From the NCBI GenBank assembly GCA_030848705.1, contig CM061238.1:32394655-32458654 (forward strand): a DNA stretch of 64,000 nucleotides, given 5' to 3'. The translations under genes were made by a program, and so were the position numbers. Source of the stretch: Heracleum sosnowskyi. Its lineage: Eukaryota; Streptophyta; Magnoliopsida; Apiales; Apiaceae. Of the stretch, positions 45,283 through 55,489 are shown in pieces. Every line of letters starts with the position of its first letter. Positions within the stretch are counted from its first letter, which is position 1. Under the pieces are notes generated by a model. It saw only the letters and a program-made list of their open reading frames with translations, was not told the DNA's origin and made no database searches.

Positions 45283-45415
45283 CTCTTAGTGTAGTGGTAT
45301 TTCCCTCGCTTTTTTCACGAAATGTCGAGGGTTCAAGCCTTGTCGAAGACAAAGAATGTGTGCGTGTGTTCAATTTGGAAAAAAAAACAGAAAAGAAGAG
45401 GAGAAAACTTCTTTA
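45280..45415 (+). mobile_element. tRNA-derived SINE-like unit
   Basis: TAGTGTAGTGG at 45287-45297 fits the RNA polymerase III A box and GGTTCAAGCC at 45330-45339 fits the B box, 43 bases apart as in a tRNA. The T stem and acceptor stem do not pair, so it is not a working tRNA. An A-rich stretch follows near 45380-45415. Plant tRNA-type SINEs look like this. I do not know the family. Confidence 0.55.
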
Positions 45416-45951
45416 AACAAATTGATAAACATATTTTCGAATTTTTTTCGAAAGGGAGTAAAATGAGGGGGAGACAAGATTTCTAATAGTTTCTTTTTAA
45501 AATTATATTCCTATTTTTGGGATGATTAAAAGGAATTATTTCAAAAATAAATTATTTAATTAATTTTATATCCTAGTTTCTCTTCTTTCAATGGAAAACT
45601 AGGAAGCAGACTAGAGAAAACTGAATGATCGCTTTTCTGTCCTATTAACTTCTTTTCTTTTTTTACTTTTCTTATTAATTTAAAGTAGGAGCAGAAGAAT
45701 TTTGTCAATGAATGGATATATGTATAAGGAAATTATTAATTTTGGCTGAAAGTTATCAATTAAATTTTATGCCTTGCTCTCGAATTTTTTAAGGGACGAA
45801 AGTAAATAAATCTAAGAGGAAGTAACTAAAAAGAGAAATAATATGTTTCTCATTTGCTCTCGAGTTTAAAAATTATAGAGTGAAATTAATTTCACTAACA
45901 TTCTTCCGAGTTGGAAGGAAAACATAAAAATGATTGTAAAATTATAATTTA
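45416..45951. other. AT-rich spacer, no gene seen
   Basis: No ORF, structured repeat or recognisable motif was found in this interval. Confidence 0.6.
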
Positions 45952-45960
45952 ATACTTAAA

Positions 45961-46160
45961 AAGTAGTGTTAGAGGCACAAAATTTGGTACAAAAGTTTGT
46001 TACCAAATGACATGGCATTAGTGACGTGGCAGTTTGGAATGTTTTAATTTGGTATTGTTAGTGTGAATGTAGGGGTCCACTTATTATTATAACGAATCAT
46101 GAGTTGTCATGTGTATTTTGAAGAATTTTGGGAACAAATTTTGTATCTCTAGTATTATCC
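45961..46160. mobile_element. MULE-type MITE, copy 3, with perfect 9-bp duplication
   Basis: 200 bp flanked by ATACTTAAA at 45952-45960 and 46161-46169. The terminal inverted repeats share the core TAGAG(G/A)(C/T)ACAAAATTTG, and the mismatches I saw between them are transitions. The interior has ACATGGCATT and GGGGTCCACTTA, as in the other two copies. Confidence 0.85.
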
Positions 46161-46488
46161 ATACTTAAATGTAAGAAGTTACGGTATAATTTAAGTATTA
46201 AGGATATATTTGTAATCTCATATGTTTTTTAATTATTTACACCACTTGTTTTCATTTGCATTCCATTTTTGGAGTGAAAGTTTTAGAAAGAAATCTTATA
46301 GAATTTATATTCTCAATCACTTGCTTTTTTCTTTAAAAAAACTCGAGAGCACAAATAAAAATACAAATTATGTTATTTGCTTTCTTCTCCGCTTGCTTTC
46401 GTCCCATTTTAAAATTCGGGGGAGCAGTGCGTTAAATTCAGCTCGAATGCTGTTGAAGGTAATTCCTCTATTGCTGTCATGCTGCTAG

Positions 46489-47160
46489 CAGGGGTGGATA
46501 CAAAGGGGTTTGGTGGGGGCCAATGACTCCACTTGAATTTAATAAAAGAATATTAGTTATATTCAGATGTATCATTGTCAGTATTGTATTACACTAATGG
46601 GGCCATACTGGGACATTGGGGCTAGTAAAAAAGCAAATCAAACTCATTCTTGATTTCTTGTCAATGTAGCTAATTAAAGGAGGTTACAACTTACAAGAAA
46701 TTAGAAAAAATGGTTGGCACAATTTGCTTTCACATGTTGATAAATTTTGCGAAAAGAATGATCATCTGCTTTTGTTAAAGCATAAACTGATCCAGCTAGA
46801 TAAATTATATCCACTAGAGTTTAATAAAATAAATATTCTGGCCCTCGACGATCAACTTGATAATTACATTCTTAATATGAGAAGTGACAACGATATTAGT
46901 GATTTAAAAAAAATTGCAGAACTAGCTCAAAAGATGGTTCAAAATCAAAAAAATTGGAATTTTCGTTGATTTATATGTTAGTGAAATTAGCACTAATCTT
47001 GCCGATTGCAAAAATTATTATTGAGAGGGCATTTTCAGCTATGAATTTCATAAAAAGTGTTCTTCAAAATGCAATGAGAGAGACTTGATTGAACGCTTGT
47101 GTAGTAACCTATATTTTGAAAGAGACATTTTTGAAACAATCAATAATAAAACAAGTTTTT
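46489..47160 (+). pseudogene. hAT transposase C-terminal relic in a deleted element
   Basis: CAGGGGTGGATACAAAGGGG at 46489 resembles the ends of a plant hAT family. Soon after, an 81-codon frame (46724-46969) and then, in another frame, LALILPIAKIIIERAFSAMN (near 46990) match the hAT dimerisation region, whose hallmark is ERxFSAM. The zinc finger and catalytic parts are gone and stops are present. The matching right terminus was not found. Confidence 0.7.
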
Positions 47161-47501
47161 TCTTTTTCTATTGAATTTATTTCTTTTGTACTTTTCAAAT
47201 TTACATCTTATTAACAATATAAAAATGAGAGAAATTTAGAATATTTCATTTTAGATGTAATTTTTTTTAAGTGTCAAGTATAATATTAATGAATTAGAAT
47301 GCATTTTATGAATAATGTCATTTTGACACTAAAATAATATTATAATAACGCTATTTTGATGTGATGAAGATGGGCTTACCAGAAGATTCATGAAACCAAA
47401 CGAAATATGGCGTGAGAACAAGGGTGCAAATGTTGAAATACTTGAGTGTTTTTTTGTCAGGCACTAATAATTTAGTTGATTTAACCATATGTAATTTAAT
47501 A

Positions 47502-47816
47502 CTCCCTCCGTCCCTTTGAATTGTATACATTGAGGGTGGGCACGGATATCAAGAAAAAAATATATAAAAATGACTAAAATTAGATAAAAAGTGGGTAAAG
47601 TGGTGGGACCTATCAATATTTAATAATAGATTTGAGATAGTGGAGGAAAGTAGTGGGTGTAATAGTGTTTAATATTATTATAGAATAGAGATAGCGGAGA
47701 AAGTAGTGAGTGTAATAGTGTTTTATATTATTAAAAGTTAGTGTTTTTGGAATGTATAGAAATGAGAGAGACATCCCAAAATGAAAACTGTATAGAAATG
47801 AATGGGACATAGGGAG
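47502..47816. mobile_element. Stowaway-type MITE, second family
   Basis: 315 bp beginning CTCCCTCCGTCCC and ending GGGACATAGGGAG, flanked by TA at 47500-47501 and 47817-47818. The right end contains an internal repeat of TGTATAGAAATGA. It differs in sequence from the copy at 12463. Confidence 0.88.
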
Positions 47817-47818
47817 TA

Positions 47819-49785
47819 TCAAAAATCGATTTTGGTCCGTTTCCAAAAAAAATTAAAAAGAATTTGATCGGAAAGACAGATTTTTTCATAAATATAACTT
47901 TTTTTATAAAATACATTTTATTTTTATAAATTTTGCAAAATTATGATTTTTTAATTTTTTTTTGCAAAAGTACGACTTTACGACCAACTGTAACTTGATA
48001 TAATTAAATGAAATCTCATATACAATTTAAAACAACCTTAAATATTTTTCATAAAAATATAAAAATATAAATTATATTTGATTATTTTTTATTGCAATTG
48101 CAAACCCAGTTAGTGAAGCTTCTTGTGTTGCTAACCCTGCACGGCTGCACGCAGGTGTAGGATCAGAAAATTGTGGAGGAGAGCAGAGGATAGTTGCTCA
48201 GCCGACACACGGGAATCATCGCCTATTACTGGGTCCCACTCCACGTGCTACTTTTTCGTTGTTTCTTGAGTGGATATTGTTAAATTTTCTTTATTATAAT
48301 TAAATAGTTCAAGTGATTTTTGCTTTTCATTTTACAAATTCAAGTGATTTATGTTATTATTGACAATTTTTTTTTTTTTTGGGAGCAGTCGTGAATGTGA
48401 TCAATCCTTTCTTTCGTTAGTCACAAATCATAGTACTGTTTTCAACAGCTGTAAGATAAAGCTTGTTCCAAAAATAATATTTTTCTTAAACTTTCGTAAA
48501 TGATTTTTTGATAAACATGTAATTTGATTAAGTAAGTATTTTTTCGATTTCGATATACTAAAAGTAATTTATTTTTTTTTTATCAAAAATACTATTTTTT
48601 CTAAGTATTTTTGCAATTTTACCATCTTCTGAAAATATTTGCAAAAATGCGATATGCAACTAGATGCAACTTTTTAAAAAATAATTTGAAATCAATTGAG
48701 AATTTAAAAGAAAATTAGTAAGAGGGGGCGAATGAAGATAAATATGAATAAAGCTTGCGATTTGAAGTTCCATCCTCCTCATCTTGTATCTATACATTTA
48801 TGTTTATATACGATGACATTCAAGAGAAAACTTCTTGGAGTTGGAGAGAGAACCATTACATAAATATTCATAATATATATTTTTATCACATTTTTTATTA
48901 GATATGATTATAAATTTCAATTTTTAAATTAAAAAAAGAAATTAAACTACTTTTTTTTTAAAAAATAATCGAAAATTAGTCAAATAGTCCAAAGTGATTC
49001 TACCGCAAAATCAAATCTATCCAAAATGATTCTGCAGCAGAATCAAATTTAAAATCAATGTTTTTATTCAAATTTTATGTGTTAATTTTTTTATAAAATT
49101 TGTATATGCTAATATTCTACATTAGAATCAGATTATATATTTTATGTAAAAACATTTAAAATTATTTATGAGATTCTATAATAGAATATATGGTTCTTCC
49201 CGATTCTTGGTTCTCTATAGAATAATGACCAAATCAATAATTGAGATTTAGTTTCTAATTAATCAACAAGTCCCCCAGGCACTATGCAACGACAAGTTGC
49301 CTTGGTGGTTGATTTTGGTTGCAGATATGGTTGCAAATATTTCTGCAAATATTTTCAAAAAAATTGTAGTTTGGTCAAATATTCAAAAAAAACATAATAT
49401 TTTTGCAAAAAATTTCTAACATTAGGTATTTTTGAAAAAAAGCCCTAAAAACAAATAAAAATTGATAAATAAATAAAATTTGCGGGCTTAAAAATATTAT
49501 TTTAAGAAGATTTAATTGTATACTAAATTAGAAATCATTGTAGAAAGTGACAATTTATGTAATGATTTCGTAAAATTTAATTTAGCATCATATGTTTAAA
49601 TATTTAAGAACTCAAGTAAACAAGTACAACAAACAAAGCTAGCCATAACACAATTAGGTAAACTCAAAACTGGTAAATGAAAAAACAACTAATCAAAAAT
49701 AAATTCACCACTAAAGACAAAAGAACAAGCATTAAATTAGTTTGACAAATGACAATTTCATAATGCCCAAACTACCCTCACCCTA
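47819..49785. other. AT-rich spacer upstream of the TSJT1-like gene
   Basis: A and T homopolymers are frequent and no coding region is seen. A TATA-like GCTATATTATG at 49786-49796 lies about 90 bp before the gene's ATG and may be its core promoter. Confidence 0.55.
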
Positions 49786-49883
49786 GCTATATTATGTTCA
49801 TCACCTCCTTTTATAATTTCTCACATGTCCATTCCCTTCATTTACAAACAGTGTGTGTTTTTTCTAGAGAAACAGTCATAATC

Positions 49884-51988
49884 ATGTTGGGTTTGTTTAG
49901 TAACTCTATACTCTCCCCACCGGACGAGCTAGTTGCCGCCGGCAGCCGTACACCGTCGCCGAAGATAACATCTGCAGCTCTGATGAAAAGGTTCCTTGGG
50001 AGTAACGCTTCAGCTGTGTCTATGCAGATAGGGGATGATGCTCACTTGGCTTATACTCACTCTAAAGAGTCTGCTTTAAATCCCAGGTACGTATACCTTC
50101 TAGCTACTGTATTATAGTTACTAGAACTCGAAACCAAGGAGGCTAACACAGGCTGAAAGGAAAAATTAGTGATTAATTTTTTTATTTATTTTGAGTAATG
50201 TTTTTTAGTCATCTGAAGTATGAACTAGAACTCGGAACTAAGGAGAGGCTAACCCAGGCTGAACGGAAAAAAGCAGTGATTATTTATTTATTTAAATTGA
50301 GTAATAATTATCTTGGATCAACAGTTGCTCATTTTACTGATTTTTTAAAATGTCGAAATGTATATTTGCTTTTGTTTTTACTGATTTTCAAAGATCAAAC
50401 GGAGACTTCAGCCCTGGCTAGCTCCTTGCCAATATATATATATGTTGCTAACATACAGATTTGATGTTTTTAAGGTATATCAGATCGGTTTAAGCTTACT
50501 GCAAATCTGAAGACTGAGATAAATTAAGAGTATAATTTGTGGAATATTTCACCCTGCATACTGATGAACTTATGAACATGCTCTAAATTGATTTGTGTTT
50601 CTTTAAATTGATTAAAGTTTGAAGATGTAGCTTATATTAAATATCAAATTAGTGTGATTCACCACATAGATTGTGTAAAGGAAAAGGTTAATCTGGACTT
50701 AAACATTACTTTATCAAAACCATTGATAAGGTGGAATGAAAGAATTATTATAATAAAATTAAATCAAAGAACTAGGATCATGAAATAGACCAGATACATT
50801 TGTGCAATAATGTCAAAGATAGGATAGGAGGATGACCTTAAAAGTTAGTGAAAGTCTTGTCATATTCTATTGCATGGTTGCCACCTATCAGTGTCTGACA
50901 TCATTACAATTGAAAAACAGATCCCCTGCTATGTATAGATAAATTATTGAATGATTTGAGTTTGTAATGGTGAATAGTCATGTAGATTTACTGCCAGTTA
51001 AATAGATTTACTGTAGGAGCTTGAAATGCATTCCCTGATCATATTTCCTGGCTAGAATAAACGAACTAAACAATATTCTGGTAATGTCATGGCAGATCAT
51101 TTGCTGTTAAGGATGAGATATTTTGCCTCTTTGAGGGTGCACTTGACAATTTAGGCAGCTTGAAGCAACAGTACGGGCTTGCTAAGTCTGCGAATGAGGT
51201 GGTTTTGGTGATTGAGGCTTACAAGGCTCTTCGTGATCGAGCACCTTACCCTCCTAACCATGTTGTTGGTCATCTTGATGGGAGTTTCGCCTTCATCGTA
51301 TTTGACAAGTCTACCTCCACATTGTTTGTGGCAGCTGTAAGTACTAGATCAACCAGTCTAACTTAATATTTATGTAATGTGAAATTATATGGTCTAATTA
51401 AACAACAATGTGGTGACAGGATCAATCTGGTAAGGTTCCTCTCTATTGGGGCATAACTGCTGATGGCTATGTTGCAATTGCTGATGATGCTGACTTGCTT
51501 AAAGGTGCTTGTGGCAAGTCACTTGCTTCTTTCCCTCAAGGTTGGTTCATTAATCATCTTTGCATCAATCTAGTAGCTTGCTATTGTTATTGTTGTTGCA
51601 ATATCGCCCTATTAGGGATATATTAGTTTGCAAAAAAAAAACCCGAAAACAATATTTAATAACTAATAAGCTATGTCTATGTTTAACTTTGAGCTCTGGT
51701 GTAATTAAGGTGGTTTGGATTGGATTGTACAGGGTGTTTCTTCTCAACAGATGTTGGAGAGCTAAGAAGCTATGAAAATCCTAAGAACAAGATCACTGCT
51801 GTTCCGGCTACAGAGGAAGAAATTTGGGGAGCTAAATACATGGTAATTACCAACTTGGATCATAGTTCATCCACCATAGATAGTTGAAATCACGGACTTT
51901 GTATTCTTTATAAAACTTTAACTATGAGCGGTTTATGTTAATGCTGTTTCAGGTGGAAGGGCCAGCAGTTGTTGCAGCTACAGAGTAA
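49884..51988 (+). CDS. TSJT1: TSJT1-like / aluminium-induced protein (DUF3700), five exons
   Basis: Exons by splice borders and frame: 49884-50086, 51096-51336, 51420-51540, 51733-51842, 51953-51988. Together they give 711 bp, 236 residues, which fits the family's usual 235-256. The start is the first ATG of the frame (MLGLFSNSILSPPDEL). The family's hallmark YGL (QQYGLAKSANE) and LRDR (KALRDRAPYPPNHVV) motifs are in exon 2, followed by GHLDGSFAFIVFD. Exons 3-4 give GKVPLYWGITADGYVAI and FFSTDVGELRSYENP. The fold is a class II glutamine amidotransferase-like domain without the catalytic N-terminal Cys. Relatives respond to aluminium, auxin and stress, but the biochemical role is unknown. All introns are GT-AG. 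Intron 1 is about 1 kb and holds a local duplication. Confidence 0.92.
50121..50330 (+). repeat. Imperfect direct duplication inside intron 1 of the TSJT1-like gene
   Basis: Two copies start CTAGAACTCG at 50121 and 50225, period 104 bp. Each contains AGGCTAAC and CAGGCTGAA and ends in an AT-rich TTGAGTAAT. The ORF at 50198-50464 falls here and is intronic. Confidence 0.7.
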
Positions 51989-53190
51989 AAGTTCTAATTT
52001 CTCTCCAGATCTCACAAACACCGCATCCATTGCTTGAAGAAAAAAGGGATTACATAGAACTTTAAGAATGGGGGGGCATGTAGATATAAGTGAATAAGAG
52101 TTTGCAAGTTGTAACCCTGTAGTACAATCTGAGTAGTTTCATATCGAAGTTGCAGTAAGTTGGAATGTTCTTTAATCAAGTTTGTTTGTCAAATTGCTTC
52201 CTTCTGTAGTTGCACTTTCCATAGTAGCCTTGTTTCGTTGTTTTCCTTGCTCTCGATCATCATGTATGGTGTTTATAATCTAGTATCCTCTGCACAGAGA
52301 GAAAGCAATGCAATCCTTGAAGCCATAGATGCAAGCATCAAAAGATGCTCGATAATCGTCAGAGCTTACAGGAAGCCTAACTTCACAAATAAACACATCC
52401 TTGTTCATACGAAAAGCCATCGTCACCATTATATTCCTAGGCAAAGAGAATTCCATGGTGCCATGGAGGCATAAATCAAAAAAGATTAGCAGGGAAAATC
52501 AGTTAGTTAAAGGCTTAATGTTTCAAAAAGCATTCATGTTTGCAGAATAGACCTCCTATCCTATAAGTGTGTGGGCGCTTTCATTGGCAAGAATAGTGAG
52601 TGAAACAACCCAAACAACCTTAACATCAAAATTAATGCGATCAAATGTCCGAACCAAAGCCTGAGGCCATTTATTTGCTATAAGCATCATAAAAAAATTT
52701 AATCACATTTAGAGTACGAACATTTGTCAAGTAAACTCATTTAAAATTTTGTCGGTATCCTTTATTCATAAAAAAATCGTATATCCGAGTCATTCCACCT
52801 CCATTTATTTAATTTCGTTCTTTAATCTCGATCTTCTTATATACTTCATGAATCGTAAATTATTCAACACCCTCTTCAATGGTACATTTTTCCTTCCCGA
52901 CAGTCTCGATATCTCGTGGTTTATCTCAACATCGAAAACCCAATAACAGAAGCCCACGTCAGAACATTCCTTTCGCGAAGACAGCCCAATCAAAACTAAT
53001 ACCCAACTTTCAACTTAAACCCAATACTAAAACACAAAAACAATTCTAATTACAAAACTAATTACATTAATTAATTAAGGTTAAAGAACAACGTAGTGCA
53101 TCGAACAAAACATGTTCTTTATTCTCTCACTACACATCTAAAAAATCTATCTGTCACTTTCTACTTAAATAAATTCCCAATTTTTTTATT
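51989..53190. other. Spacer between the TSJT1-like and NF-YC genes, with a possible LINE relic
   Basis: The first 150 bp are the likely 3' UTR of the TSJT1-like gene. On the minus strand, 52680-52560 translates to FDRINFDVKVVWVVSL and then ANESAHTL, reminiscent of the end of a LINE RNase H domain. 52460-52290 is open and codes MEFSLPRNIMVTMAFRMNKD. Both are too short to identify firmly. The remainder shows nothing. Confidence 0.35.
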
Positions 53191-53194
53191 TACA

Positions 53195-53214
53195 TATATT
53201 ATTATAAACCCTAG
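53195..53214 (+). promoter_or_regulatory. Core promoter of NF-YC: TATA-like run and telo box
   Basis: TATATTATTATAAA (53195-53208) overlaps AAACCCTAG (53206-53214), the telo-box found in many plant housekeeping and translation gene promoters. It lies about 30-40 bp before the inferred transcript start. Confidence 0.5.
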
Positions 53215-53224
53215 CGTATTTCTT

Positions 53225-54745
53225 TCATCTCTTCACTAATTAAAGGTACTTCTACAATCTTTATCTATACATGTTTTGTATTAATTGATGTATGTATACA
53301 TACTTCTTGAGCTCAATTTTTGAGTTTTCTTGATTTAGGGTCTGGATCGTGAAGAAAGATCAAAACTTTACTGTGATTAAGCTTTGTTAAGGTAAGATTC
53401 TAATACCCTTTTCAATCTTTATTACTTTTCTGTGAAATTTTGTGATCTTTTTAGGTTTTTTATTGTAAAGTTTCGATTTTTATCTATTTTAGTAATTGGG
53501 TTGTTGTGTAAATGTGATTTTATGTGTATTTGGGTTTTTTTTGTAATTGATTGATAATTTGTGTTGGTTGGTCTTGTTTTGATGGATTTTACGAATATGT
53601 GAGAATTTAGTCCTGGATGGGTTGTTTTCGAGGTTGTTTCGGAAAGTGGGAATTATTGTGTGGAAGATGGATTGGATGGTTTGATCTTTTTAATTTGAGT
53701 TTGGTTATAGGGAATTTTATCGAGAAATTCGGAAATGATTTAATATGTGGAGTGAAGATTTTATAGTATAGGTTAAAGATTTAGGCTTTGTTAATTTATG
53801 TGTGTTTTTGTCAGCAATTAGTATTCTTCGTAGTGTTGGAAGATTGGATTTTTATTGTTCTTGATATTGAAGTTTAGTACTAAGCTAAAATGGTTGATAT
53901 TATATATTGTTGGTATAGGAGTAACATCCTGTCTCCTTGTTAAAAGTATTAAGCATATGTTGAAACATGTTTCCTTTGCTATCATCTTATACATTATGTT
54001 GATTAAGTCTGTCTTTGGAAGTCTGCAAATATCTGCACTTTGGAATCCAAATATAACATTACACATTGAGTTCGTGAAGACTGGGTAAATTGACTTTTTC
54101 AAGTCGAGGAAAGTCATTTCGCTGATGATAAACCATGCCACTTCAAAGTTCAAACTAGGAACAATGTGGTTTGAAGTTTGGTGGCATATTAGAGACAGCT
54201 AAGAAATTAAGCTTAAGCCCAGCTGCGCGGTAGATCTTAAATCAAAATGTTCGCATCTCATCACTTGCTTATAAACATCCAAGTCAAAATTTTTAAGAAG
54301 AAATAAGGTTTCATTTTAGGGACTTAAGTAGTAAGGTTTTCTGTCTGGCAAATAGAATCTACTAGGTATCACTATCATATTGTCAAAGCTTGAATCAAAG
54401 AACTTGTTGGGTTTCGTGCTTGAAATGTAGATCTGAATGCATTGTGTGAAATGGACTAGCTCACAGGGTAAGCACATAATTTTTTCAAAATTCCAAGAAC
54501 TTGTATGATTTTTTAATGATGAATTTTGACACTAAAATGTAGGCCTTCCAGTCCGCTGACCTGTAAAAGAAATCAGATCAGTCGTACATGTATGGTGTAA
54601 AATTAGCATATAAGTTAGATGCATATATAGTTTTTGGTGCAGATGTTTGAAGTTTGAGTTATTGCCTATTAATTATCCTTATCCTAATATGGTTGTATTT
54701 CGTTTTCTTTTTTGAAATATAAAGAAGCTCGATAAATAAAATAAA
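53225..54745 (+). other. 5' untranslated region of NF-YC with two predicted introns
   Basis: Splice-type borders suggest a leader exon ending TTAAAG at 53245, an intron with acceptor TGATTTAG at 53338, a second leader exon 53339-53391 ending GTTAAG before GTAAGATT, and a long intron to about 54724 (acceptor AAATATAAAG). The CDS starts 22 bases later. ORFs within 53818-54153 are therefore intronic. Leader introns are common in plant NF-YC genes. The exact borders are predictions. Confidence 0.55.
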
Positions 54746-55489
54746 ATGGACCAGCAAGGCCATGGACAACCCCCAAATATGGGTGTGGTTGGTACCTCAG
54801 CTGAGATGCCATATGGCGTCCCTCCATATCAAGCTAACCAGATGATGGGAACCTCTACTCCTGCACCAGCTGGATTAATTCCGCCTGGGCAGACTCCGGG
54901 TCAGCTTGCACAACACCAACTTGCTTATCAGCAAATCCACCAGCAGCAGCAGCAACAATTGCAGCAACAACTCCAGAACTTTTGGGCAAACCAGTATCAA
55001 GAAATTGAGCAGGTTACTGATTTTAAGAATCACAGTTTGCCATTAGCTAGGATCAAGAAGATTATGAAAGCAGATGAGGATGTGAGAATGATATCAGCTG
55101 AAGCTCCAGTCATATTTGCCCGAGCCTGTGAGATGTTCATCCTTGAGTTGACAATGCGTGCTTGGAATCATACAGAGGAGAACAAAAGGAGGACGCTTCA
55201 GAAAAATGACATTGCGGCAGCCATTACAAGGACAGACATATTTGATTTCTTGGTTGATATCGTTCCAAGGGAGGATTTGAAAGACGAGGTACTTGCTGCG
55301 ACAATTCCAAGAGGGCCCCTTCCTATTGGAGGTCCAGCTGAAGGTGTTCCTTACTATAACTATATGCCTCCGCAGCACGCTGCACAAGTTGGGTCTCCAG
55401 TTATGTACATGGGTCAGCAGCCTCGTCCTTACATGGCTCCGCAAATGTGGCCACAACAACAGCAGCCTCCTGAAGACTCTGATCAGTAA
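54746..55489 (+). CDS. NF-YC: Nuclear transcription factor Y subunit C (NF-YC), single coding exon
   Basis: 247 residues from ATG 54746 to TAA 55489. The N-terminus is Gln/Pro-rich, with a polyglutamine stretch at residues about 66-78. The H2A-like histone fold (about residues 83-175) is complete: NFWANQYQEIE, LPLARIKKIMKADEDVRMIS, AEAPVIFARACEMFI, RAWNHTEENKRRTL, KNDIAAAITRTDIFDFLVDI, VPRED. It pairs with NF-YB. With NF-YA the trimer binds CCAAT boxes, and with CONSTANS it acts in flowering. The Pro/Gln/Met-rich C-terminus is typical of the NF-YC3/9-type subgroup. An intronless CDS is usual. A GTAAGT donor near 55521 suggests a 3' UTR intron. No damage is seen. Confidence 0.96.
   Translation: MDQQGHGQPPNMGVVGTSAEMPYGVPPYQANQMMGTSTPAPAGLIPPGQTPGQLAQHQLAYQQIHQQQQQQLQQQLQNFWANQYQEIEQVTDFKNHSLPLARIKKIMKADEDVRMISAEAPVIFARACEMFILELTMRAWNHTEENKRRTLQKNDIAAAITRTDIFDFLVDIVPREDLKDEVLAATIPRGPLPIGGPAEGVPYYNYMPPQHAAQVGSPVMYMGQQPRPYMAPQMWPQQQQPPEDSDQ

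Noticed and set aside
45280..45352. Functional tRNA gene
   Set aside because: The A and B boxes are good, but acceptor and T stems do not pair, so a SINE or pseudo-tRNA is more likely.
50198..50464. 88-codon ORF
   Set aside because: Lies inside intron 1 of the TSJT1-like gene, over a local duplication.
53818..54153. Overlapping ORFs on both strands upstream of NF-YC
   Set aside because: They fall in the predicted 5' UTR intron and have no recognisable domain.
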